NCBI GenBank assembly: GCA_902363875.1
Contig: CABJBO010000001.1
Coordinates: 62,001 to 126,000, forward strand
Reading direction: 5' to 3'
Origin: Coriobacteriaceae bacterium
Lineage (GTDB): Bacteria > Actinomycetota > Coriobacteriia > Coriobacteriales > Coriobacteriaceae
DNA length: 64,000 nucleotides
The position numbers and the translations under genes are program-made. The notes below the pieces were generated by a model. The model ran no database searches. It was given only the letters and a program-made list of their open reading frames with translations, and had not been told where the DNA came from. The stretch's first letter is position 1. Each line of letters opens with the position of its first letter. This document shows positions 42,612 to 49,690 of the stretch, one piece after another.

Positions 42612-43191
42612 CGCAGGACTCCTCGGAGGTCTCGGCAGGCGTATAGGTGTAATACTGAGCAGGCTTGGCTGCGGGCTTCTGAACATCATCGTCGTCAGCA
42701 GCGGCATCGTCATCGCCAATCAGAACGCGCTCAGTAGGCTGCTCGGCCTCGGCGGCGGCAGCGGCGAGCTTGCGATCGGCGTCGGCTGCAGGAGCCTTCA
42801 CCTTATTGAAGAGCTTCTGCACGGCGCCAGCAGCAGAATCAGTCACGCTCGATACGGCATTGCTAGCCTCGGCCACGCTGCCCGTGACCTCGGAGATGTC
42901 GCGAACGACCGCCTCAACCTCAACGAGGTTAGACGTCAGAGCATCAACGGCAGTCTTGCTCGACTTGAGGAGCGGCTCAACCTGTGCCAGCGCGGGGGTG
43001 AGCTCATCGACAGCGCCATCGAGCTTTGCCATCACGGGCTGTGCCTCGGCGAGCGTATTATTGAGGTCGCTCACCGTCTTGTCGAGCGAGTCGACGACGG
43101 TGCGGGTCTTGCGCAGCGTGAGCGCGAGCTCGACAACAGCCCACACGCCGGCAACGGCGAGCACCAGCAGGGCGATTTGAATGGGACTCAT
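42604..43191 (-). CDS. DUF948-type membrane-anchored coiled-coil protein
   Basis: A 195-residue protein: one N-terminal membrane helix (IQIALLVLAVAGVWAVVELAL) then about 110 residues of helical heptad-like repeats (VVDSLDKTVSDLNNTLAEAQ, AVDELTPALAQVEPLL) as in DUF948 general-stress proteins, and a low-complexity Ala/Asp/Glu tail. It is coupled by overlap to the RsbW-like gene, so it belongs to the sigma-factor operon and may report envelope stress. That role is inferred from position only. Confidence 0.72.
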   Translation of the reverse strand: MSPIQIALLVLAVAGVWAVVELALTLRKTRTVVDSLDKTVSDLNNTLAEAQPVMAKLDGAVDELTPALAQVEPLLKSSKTAVDALTSNLVEVEAVVRDISEVTGSVAEASNAVSSVTDSAAGAVQKLFNKVKAPAADADRKLAAAAAEAEQPTERVLIGDDDAAADDDDVQKPAAKPAQYYTYTPAETSEESCDE

Positions 43192-43286
43192 ACAAGCCTC
43201 CCGAAGGAATCGAAATACAGACGTTTTTCATGGTACCCCAAAGAAGGGCAAAGATACCCAAAGGGAATGTGCGAGGCGCCAATGGC

Positions 43287-44642
43287 CTACTTGGGAGCGT
43301 TGCCGCTACGGTCGCGCTCGCTTTGCTCCACACGCCACTCTTCCCAACCGCGGCCGGCAGGCTGCCAAAATGCACCGCGTTCTAAGCCTTCGGGCAAATA
43401 GCGCTGGTCGACCCAGCCTTCGGGATAATCGTGCGGATACTTATACACACCGTATTCATCGCTGCCCGGGCGATGGCGATCGCGTAGATAACTCGGCACC
43501 TCGCGAAGCCCACTAGAATGAATATCGGCCAGCGCCGCATCGATTGAAGCCTCACACGCGTTGGATTTAGGCGCCAAGCACACATAGAGTGCAGCCTGAG
43601 CCAGGTTAATGCGGCACTCGGGATAGCCAATGACCTCGGCAGACTTAAACGCGGCATGCGCCACCAAAAGCGCCTGCGGATCGGCGTTGCCAACATCCTC
43701 AGAAGCCTGAATCATAATACGGCGTGCAATAAACTTAGGATCCTCCCCTGCATCGATCATGCGCGCGAGCCAATAAATGGTGGCATCGGGGTCGCTGCCG
43801 CGCATGGACTTAATGAACGCACTGATAATGTCGTAGTGCATGTCACCGTTTTTGTCATACGAAAACCCACGGCGCGGATTGGCGATCTTCACATCGTCGA
43901 CCGTGATGGGATAGCGCTCCCCCGCCGCCGGAGCCGGCGTCCCCTCGGTATCGGGACGCGTGACGGCAATCTCGCTCGCCAGCTCAAGTGTCGTCAGGGC
44001 CGAGCGTGCATCACCCGCAGCCAGCGTACAAATGGTCTTGACCGTATCCTCATCGGCCGAGAACTTACCGTTCAGGCCCTGAGGTGCCTCGAGCGCACGC
44101 TCGATAAGCATGGCGATATCCTCGTCCTTTAAATGCTCAAGCTCCACGACTCGACCACGTGAGAGCAGCGCCGAGTTGACCTCGAAGTACGGATTCTCCG
44201 TCGTAGCGCCAATCATAATGACGGTACGGTTCTCAACTGCATGCAGCAGGGCATCCTGCTGCGACTTAGAGAAGCGGTGAATCTCATCGATGAATAGAAT
44301 GGTGCGGCGGTCGTACGTATTCAGGCGCGTCTTGGCCTCGTCAATCACGCGGCGCAAGTCCTTTACGGTGCCCGTCACGGCGCTGACCTCGACAAACTCG
44401 CTCTTGGTATGGTTGGCGATAATGTGGGCCAGCGTCGTCTTGCCCGTGCCAGCCGGGCCGTACAGAATCACGCTCGACAGCACGTCATGCTCAATCGCGG
44501 CGCGCAGCCACGAGCCCTTACCGACGGCCTTTTGCTGGCCCACATACTCGTCGAGCGAATTGGGGCGCATACGCACCGCAAGCGGGGCATTCTGAAAAGA
44601 GCGCTCGCGCGTCGAAGCAGAAAAAAGGTCGTCCATAGCCAT
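43287..44642 (-). CDS. rarA: Replication-associated recombination protein A (RarA/MgsA)
   Basis: A 451-residue AAA+ ATPase that acts at stalled replication forks. It shows Walker A LYGPAGTGKTTLAHIIANHT near residue 60, Walker B ILFIDEIHRFSKSQQDALLH near 115, sensor 1 MIGATTENPYFEVNSALLSR, and the C-terminal tetramer domain with YWLARMIDAGEDPKFIARRI and HAAFKSAEVIGYPE. I selected the ATG at 44640-44642; an ATG two codons later is equally possible. A gap of about 95 bases separates it from the DUF948 gene downstream. Confidence 0.93.
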   Translation of the reverse strand: MAMDDLFSASTRERSFQNAPLAVRMRPNSLDEYVGQQKAVGKGSWLRAAIEHDVLSSVILYGPAGTGKTTLAHIIANHTKSEFVEVSAVTGTVKDLRRVIDEAKTRLNTYDRRTILFIDEIHRFSKSQQDALLHAVENRTVIMIGATTENPYFEVNSALLSRGRVVELEHLKDEDIAMLIERALEAPQGLNGKFSADEDTVKTICTLAAGDARSALTTLELASEIAVTRPDTEGTPAPAAGERYPITVDDVKIANPRRGFSYDKNGDMHYDIISAFIKSMRGSDPDATIYWLARMIDAGEDPKFIARRIMIQASEDVGNADPQALLVAHAAFKSAEVIGYPECRINLAQAALYVCLAPKSNACEASIDAALADIHSSGLREVPSYLRDRHRPGSDEYGVYKYPHDYPEGWVDQRYLPEGLERGAFWQPAGRGWEEWRVEQSERDRSGNAPK

Positions 44643-44696
44643 CCCGTGCATCAATCAAAATCGTTGTTGACCAACAGTATACCGAAAGGATACGAA

Positions 44697-45944
44697 CTAC
44701 CGTTCGTTAATATAGGTGCGGTGCGGAAACTTTAGACCTGGGAACAATTTGCTCGTCAGCTCGCAGAAATAACCATCCGTCATGCTTGCGATGTAATCGA
44801 CGACAGTCTGATCCTTGTCGTCCTGCCAAGCATAGATGCGGCCATAATAGGAAAGCTGCTGCTCAATACGCGAAATGTGGTGCTTAAAGATGTAGGAGGA
44901 CTCGTCACCCTCGTTTATATCCTGCAGGCAACGGTCGTAGAGCTTTTCGAACGCCTCACGCAGCTCCTCCTCGGAATCGCCTTCGATACCGCCCTTGCTA
45001 TAGATCTTCTCGTAGTTCTCGCGCTTGGCTCGGCGGATCTCCTCAAACAGGTCCTCGCTCATCTCGATACGCGGTTTGCCGTAGCTATGCTCAACGATAT
45101 CGATGGAAGCGTGCGTGAGAATCCAGCTGTTATAGGCGCCGCCCCGACCATCGTCAAAAGCGTCGGGCGACAGCAGGCCCGCCGCAATGGCGTCCTGACG
45201 ATCACGACCGACGTAGGCGAGGATATCCGAGATACGCACCACACAGCCCTCGAGCGTCATGGGACGCAGGTGCTCAATCGCGCTATAGCCTGTGGCAATG
45301 CATTCCTCGACGGTTCGGTCGAACTGGTCAAAGGAACCCATGTCCGAAAGCTCAAAAACACGCTGTTCGTACTCGCCGTTGTGGCATAGCACGCCGTCGA
45401 GCGTCTGGAGCGACACGTTGCGGCCATACAGGGCGTCGAGCACGCGGACCGACTGAACGTTATGGAAAAAGTAGCGACCCGTGCGCTCATGATAGATATC
45501 GTTGAGAAAACGCTCACCGGCATGGCCGAAAGGCGTGTGGCCCAAGTCGTGGCCCAGGCCAATCGCCTCGATCAGATCGCAATTGAGCCCCAGGGCGCGA
45601 CCGATATCGCGCGCAATGCGGGAGACAAGCTGCACGTGCAAACCGCGGCGTGACAGATCGTCATTGCTACGGAAGCTAAAGACCTGCGTTTTGCCTGCAT
45701 AACGGGTGTACGCCGGAAGATGAAGTATCTTTTCGGTATCGCGCATAAACGCCGGACGCATAAGCGTGCCTTTGTCGGAGGCGCGATCAATACGACGAAT
45801 GACCTGATCGTCGTTGCAACGATACGGGTTAACATAGCCCGAAGCACGATCGGTGGCAATGCGCTCGAAAAGTTCGGGCGACAACGCCGAGGGAATACGG
45901 TCCATGCGCGCCTTAATGACGGCCGTTTCTTGATTAGTTGCCAT
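44697..45944 (-). CDS. dgt: dGTP triphosphohydrolase-like HD protein
   Basis: A 415-residue HD-domain nucleotide hydrolase that cleaves dNTPs to the nucleoside and triphosphate. The metal site is visible: His in RGLHVQLVSRIARDIGRAL, HDLGHTPFGHAGE near residue 130, and Asp in VVRISDILAYVGRDRQDA near 240. The N-terminal RYAGKTQVFSF and VLCHNGEYE segments fit the deoxyguanosinetriphosphatase-like group. The ATG at 45942-45944 follows AAGGAG. It lies between rarA and the A24 peptidase gene. Substrate choice among dNTPs is not determined by sequence. Confidence 0.88.
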   Translation of the reverse strand: MATNQETAVIKARMDRIPSALSPELFERIATDRASGYVNPYRCNDDQVIRRIDRASDKGTLMRPAFMRDTEKILHLPAYTRYAGKTQVFSFRSNDDLSRRGLHVQLVSRIARDIGRALGLNCDLIEAIGLGHDLGHTPFGHAGERFLNDIYHERTGRYFFHNVQSVRVLDALYGRNVSLQTLDGVLCHNGEYEQRVFELSDMGSFDQFDRTVEECIATGYSAIEHLRPMTLEGCVVRISDILAYVGRDRQDAIAAGLLSPDAFDDGRGGAYNSWILTHASIDIVEHSYGKPRIEMSEDLFEEIRRAKRENYEKIYSKGGIEGDSEEELREAFEKLYDRCLQDINEGDESSYIFKHHISRIEQQLSYYGRIYAWQDDKDQTVVDYIASMTDGYFCELTSKLFPGLKFPHRTYINER

Positions 45945-45975
45945 GGCATGCTCCTTAAGAAGGATGCGCAATCGG

Positions 45976-46398
45976 TTACAAAGTGCAGCCCACAACCTCG
46001 ATTATGGCAAAAATCGGCACCAAAAACGGGAGCAATGGCAAGGAGCGCGATTTTGTGATGAGGCAGGAGAGGGCAAGGACCAGGAGCGCGGCGGCAAATG
46101 CCACGATGCCACCCATAGGGTCGAGCGTGCAAAGCGCGAAGAGTGCCTTGGCATCTCCCATGCCGATGCCCGGGATTTGGCGAAGACGACGCCAGAGGAA
46201 CTCAGTCAGAACGAGGGCAAGATACACGATGACGGCAAGACCTGCGTGGTCAAGCGTTGTGTTCAAACCGAGGTCGAGCCAAACGCCCGCAAACGCCGCC
46301 ACGGCGCACGCGCCAGCAAGTTCATTGGGAAACCGCCGCTCACGGACATCAATCACCGCACCGGCAAAGGCGCAGATCCAAAAGGGAATATAGACCAT
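45976..46398 (-). CDS. A24-family prepilin peptidase, short form
   Basis: A 140-residue membrane protein with about five hydrophobic segments, equal to the peptidase half of TadV/CpaA or PilD-type enzymes and lacking the N-methyltransferase domain. The two catalytic aspartates are in GAVIDVRERRFPNELAG (near residue 15) and GIGMGDAKALFAL (near 80). It would cleave leader peptides of type IV pilin-like proteins. No pilin or secretion ATPase gene is in this window. The ATG at 46396-46398 follows GGGAGG. Confidence 0.85.
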   Translation of the reverse strand: MVYIPFWICAFAGAVIDVRERRFPNELAGACAVAAFAGVWLDLGLNTTLDHAGLAVIVYLALVLTEFLWRRLRQIPGIGMGDAKALFALCTLDPMGGIVAFAAALLVLALSCLITKSRSLPLLPFLVPIFAIIEVVGCTL

Positions 46399-46429
46399 TG
46401 AACACCTCCCGGGGCAGTCACTCAAAAGC

Positions 46430-46471
46430 AAAAACCACCACAGAGGTGCCTGTCCCCTTCGTGGTGGTTTT
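46430..46471 (-). terminator. GGGGACAGGCACC palindromic terminator, copy 1
   Basis: Read on the minus strand: AAAACCACCAC, then GAAGGGGACAGGCACCTCT, then GTGGTGGTTTTT, with 11-base arms. It ends the glycosyltransferase gene that stops at 46480. It is nearly the same as the plus-strand element at 54070-54112 (about four differences in 42 bases), so it is one member of a repeat family, not a unique terminator. Confidence 0.7.
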
Positions 46472-46479
46472 GGTGGTGG

Positions 46480-47775
46480 TTATTTAGCGCCCTGCATGAC
46501 CTCGTCGAGGGTAACGCTGACGGCATGCTGCGTCGGGACCCAGTCGACCTTCAGGAACAACGCAGCCACCGTAATGGGGATATAGCTGAACATAAAGATC
46601 GGGAAGGTAAACAGGTTGGTCACCAGGCGCCACTTTTGCGCGCAATGGATGTGCTTGTACTCGAAGATAGTCGTGAGCAGCGCCAGGATAAAGAAGGTCT
46701 GATACATCATGACGAAGGTCATGATGAGCGAAGCGGCACACGCCTGCATCTCGACCTCGGTAGCCAAAAAGCCATGCGAAAGACCACCGACGATCAGGAA
46801 CGTGGCGTTGGCGAGCATCGAAATCAGCGATAACAGCATACCAGGGGCAATCGTCATAAACATATCGTAGGCGGCAAAACGATGATAGCGGAAGGTCGAC
46901 TTGACCAGATGCTTACCGTAGGTAAAGAACACCTGGTAGAAGCCCTTGGTCCAACGCATACGTTGCTTCCAGGACGCCTTAAACGTCACGGGCTGCTCGT
47001 CAAAGAACTCCGCCGGCGCATAGCCAATACGAATGCCGTGAATGGCACAGAACGTAGTGAACTGGATGTCCTCGGTCAGCGTGTGGAACTGCCAGCCGTG
47101 CATGCCCTCAATAACGCTAGCCGAGATAAGGTAGCCCGAACCCGAGACAGCACAGGACGTCTTGCAGATGTTGCGCGCGTTGTTGAGAAAACGCGCCTCG
47201 CGCAGATACCAAGTGGCATTCGCTGCCGAGATCCACGAGCTTCCGAAGTTCTTGGAGTTACGATAGCTCGTGACCACATGGAAGCCCTGGTCAAAGGCAT
47301 CATTCATCTTGGACACGTAATCGCGGGCGATAACATTGTCGGCATCGAAGATAAAGTAACCTTCAAAGGTGTCGGGATACTCGTTAAGGATACGGTCGAA
47401 ACCAAAGTCCATGACCCAGCTCTTGCCTTTACGGGCCAGGTCGTTTCGCTCGTACACGACAGCGCCCGCCTCGCGCGCGAGCTGCGCAGTGTTATCGGTG
47501 CAGGCATCGGCGACCACGAAGACCTCGATGAGCTCGGACGGATAATCCTGGTCCTTGATGGAGCGAACGAGGTTGGCGATAACGGCCTCCTCGTTGTGTG
47601 CTGCAATAAAGAAGGCATACCGGTGGAGTTTTTTGGCCTTGGGAGGCGCGACCTCGCCGCGGAGAGCACCGATGACAAAGAAGACCACCTGGTACAAGAA
47701 GCAGACCGTGAGCAGCGTGACGACAATCTGGTTGAAGATCACGATGGGTGTGTTGGTTTGTAAAAAGGCGAGCAT
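46480..47775 (-). CDS. Membrane-bound GT2 glycosyltransferase (processive type)
   Basis: A 431-residue family 2 glycosyltransferase with an N-terminal membrane helix and three or four C-terminal helices (about 300-415). The catalytic core has FFIAAHNEEAVIANLVRSIK (nucleotide binding), FIFDADNV (the DxD metal site, near residue 143), LTEDIQFTT (base, TED, near 230) and KQRMRWTKGF (QxxRW, near 268), the D,D,D,QxxRW set of cellulose, hyaluronan and poly-GlcNAc synthases. The polymer is not known, and no accessory polysaccharide genes lie nearby. It is flanked by the repeat-type terminator and by rluD. Confidence 0.87.
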   Translation of the reverse strand: MLAFLQTNTPIVIFNQIVVTLLTVCFLYQVVFFVIGALRGEVAPPKAKKLHRYAFFIAAHNEEAVIANLVRSIKDQDYPSELIEVFVVADACTDNTAQLAREAGAVVYERNDLARKGKSWVMDFGFDRILNEYPDTFEGYFIFDADNVIARDYVSKMNDAFDQGFHVVTSYRNSKNFGSSWISAANATWYLREARFLNNARNICKTSCAVSGSGYLISASVIEGMHGWQFHTLTEDIQFTTFCAIHGIRIGYAPAEFFDEQPVTFKASWKQRMRWTKGFYQVFFTYGKHLVKSTFRYHRFAAYDMFMTIAPGMLLSLISMLANATFLIVGGLSHGFLATEVEMQACAASLIMTFVMMYQTFFILALLTTIFEYKHIHCAQKWRLVTNLFTFPIFMFSYIPITVAALFLKVDWVPTQHAVSVTLDEVMQGAK

Positions 47776-47857
47776 GCAGGCTCCCAGGAACGTGTTACGT
47801 AAACAACCGTATATCTTACCGCAGGCTTACCGAGTTCAAGAAACCACCTAATACTGG

Positions 47858-48871
47858 CTAGGGTTCGAGCAGGCCGAGCTGCGGTACGATTTCGTCGCCG
47901 GCAGCAGTGCGACCAAGCGAACGCGGGGCTAAGTCGTCGAGGACGGCGGCGAGATCCCACGGCAGCTCGTCGCGGCACTCAATGCGCTCTCCCGTCACGG
48001 GATGATCGAACGCCACGCGCCAGGAATGGAGGAATTGCCTGGTCAGACCCTGATCGGCACGCGCATCGCACTTACCGTAGAGCGGATCGCCCACGCAGGC
48101 GTGGTTGATATGGCGCATGTGCACGCGAATCTGATGCGTGCGACCGGTAAACAGATGACACTCAACGAGTGTGTAGCCGTCATCAAAGCGCGTGGAATCA
48201 AAGCGCTCAAGGACCTTAAAGGTCGTGATGGCCTGGCGTGCAAAAGGATCATCGGAAACCGCCATCTTGACACGGTCACGTGTAGAACGGGCAATGCCGG
48301 TGTTAATGGTGCCCTCATCCATGGCGATATGACCGTGAACGAGCGTAATGTAGCGGCGGTCGAGCGTGCGCGTACGGATAAGATTTTGGAGCGCGCGCTG
48401 GGTGTCGTCGTCCTTTGCCGCAAGCATAAGACCCGAGGTATCGCGATCCAAACGATGCACGATACCGGGGCGGTCCTCGCCCTGCACGGTGCCCAGATGG
48501 TCGATACCGCAGTGATAGACCAGCGCATTCGCGAGCGTACCGTTCTCATGACCATGCGCAGGATGGCACACCAGGCCGCGCTGCTTGGAGAGCACAATGA
48601 GATAGTCGTCCTCGTAGCGGATATCGAGCGGGATGGCCTCGGGAATCACGTCGGTGGGATCGTGCGGCTCGGGCAAATCGACCGAAATACGGTCGCCGGC
48701 TCGCACGGCGTACTTTTTGGACAGGCAGGTCTCGCCATTGACTACTACGGCCCCGCCCTCAATCAGATGCGCGCAGGCAGAGCGCGTGGGGCAGCCATCG
48801 TTGGCGCCCAGATAGGCGTCGAGACGCTGGCCAGCGGCATCGTCGGCAACAAGGATATGGATGTCGGCCAT
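47858..48871 (-). CDS. rluD: RluA/RluD-family pseudouridine synthase
   Basis: Converts uridines in 23S rRNA to pseudouridine. The 337-residue protein has an N-terminal S4 domain (RSACAHLIEGGAVVVNGETC) and the catalytic domain with GIVHRLDRDTSGLMLAAK holding the nucleophilic Asp (near residue 140) and FTGRTHQIRVHMRHINH near 245. The start overlaps the lspA stop by one base, the common lspA-rluD pairing. RluD is the best-known match, but which uridines are modified cannot be told. Confidence 0.92.
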   Translation of the reverse strand: MADIHILVADDAAGQRLDAYLGANDGCPTRSACAHLIEGGAVVVNGETCLSKKYAVRAGDRISVDLPEPHDPTDVIPEAIPLDIRYEDDYLIVLSKQRGLVCHPAHGHENGTLANALVYHCGIDHLGTVQGEDRPGIVHRLDRDTSGLMLAAKDDDTQRALQNLIRTRTLDRRYITLVHGHIAMDEGTINTGIARSTRDRVKMAVSDDPFARQAITTFKVLERFDSTRFDDGYTLVECHLFTGRTHQIRVHMRHINHACVGDPLYGKCDARADQGLTRQFLHSWRVAFDHPVTGERIECRDELPWDLAAVLDDLAPRSLGRTAAGDEIVPQLGLLEP

Positions 48872-49452
48872 TAGCGCTCATTCCTTTCGCGAATCTTGCG
48901 GGCACGCTCCCCACGCTGCTTGGCCTTACGTTTGGCCCGGGCCTCGTCACGGGCGTTGAGCTCGGCGGTCGCATCGACCTCACGAGCGGCAGGGCTCAAG
49001 AACATGTAGCCGATGAGCGCCAGCACGACACCGACCGTAATACCGATATCGGCAACGTTAAAGACAGGGAAATCAATGAAGGTGGTGGCAATAAAATCGG
49101 TCACGAAACCAAAGGCCAAACGATCGATAGCATTGCCGATAGCACCGCCCGCAACCATCGCCATGCCCACAACCTCAAGATGGGCGAGCTGGGGTGCACG
49201 AACGAGGTACACGGCAATAGCGATAATGACCGCCAACGCCAGCACGGCAAACGCGATGCCATGCCCCTCGCCCATGCTAAAGGCAGCACCGATATTGCGG
49301 ACAAACATAAAGTCGATAACACCGGGGATGACGGTCACATGCAAGGCGTCGCCCACGGCACGAACCGCAAGCTTGGTCAGCTGGTCAACAAGCAGCACAA
49401 CCAGCGCCACCCCACCAGCAACACCCAACCGCCAACGCATAGGCGGCGTCAT
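48871..49452 (-). CDS. lspA: Lipoprotein signal peptidase
   Basis: LspA removes signal peptides from lipidated prolipoproteins, which would include the lipoproteins of the corrinoid operon. The 193-residue protein has four membrane helices and both catalytic aspartates: GGAIGNAIDRLAFGFVTDFI and FNVADIGITVGVVLALIGYM (near residues 115 and 135). A basic C-terminal tail of about 45 residues (KRKAKQRGERARKIRERNER) is longer than usual. The ATG at 49450-49452 is preferred over a TTG 18 bases upstream. It lies between ileS and rluD, a common order. Confidence 0.93.
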   Translation of the reverse strand: MTPPMRWRLGVAGGVALVVLLVDQLTKLAVRAVGDALHVTVIPGVIDFMFVRNIGAAFSMGEGHGIAFAVLALAVIIAIAVYLVRAPQLAHLEVVGMAMVAGGAIGNAIDRLAFGFVTDFIATTFIDFPVFNVADIGITVGVVLALIGYMFLSPAAREVDATAELNARDEARAKRKAKQRGERARKIRERNER

Positions 49453-49585
49453 ATCCGCACCACGACCCAAAGAAATCCCCTACCCTCAGATAATCAAAAT
49501 CCGTTAAACGCAAATAACCATCTTATATTGCCACACGCAGAGCGCACGACACATTCGCTAACGTCAGATAAATAACCAGCATAAA

Positions 49586-49622
49586 AGAAAGCGGCATTCC
49601 GGATAACGGAATGTCGCTTTTC
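49586..49622 (-). terminator. Terminator of ileS
   Basis: On the minus strand AAGCGACATTCCG and CGGAATGCCGCTTTC form a long stem around a short TTATC loop and are followed by TTTTATG. The opposite strand is nearly as T-rich, so it could work both ways. The rest of the 49453-49690 gap shows no gene. Confidence 0.75.
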
Positions 49623-49690
49623 TTCAGCGGAGCAAATGGGCCGAAGGCGCCTAAATTCTCCCTATAACTAAAATGCCGAGTTACCGTGCC

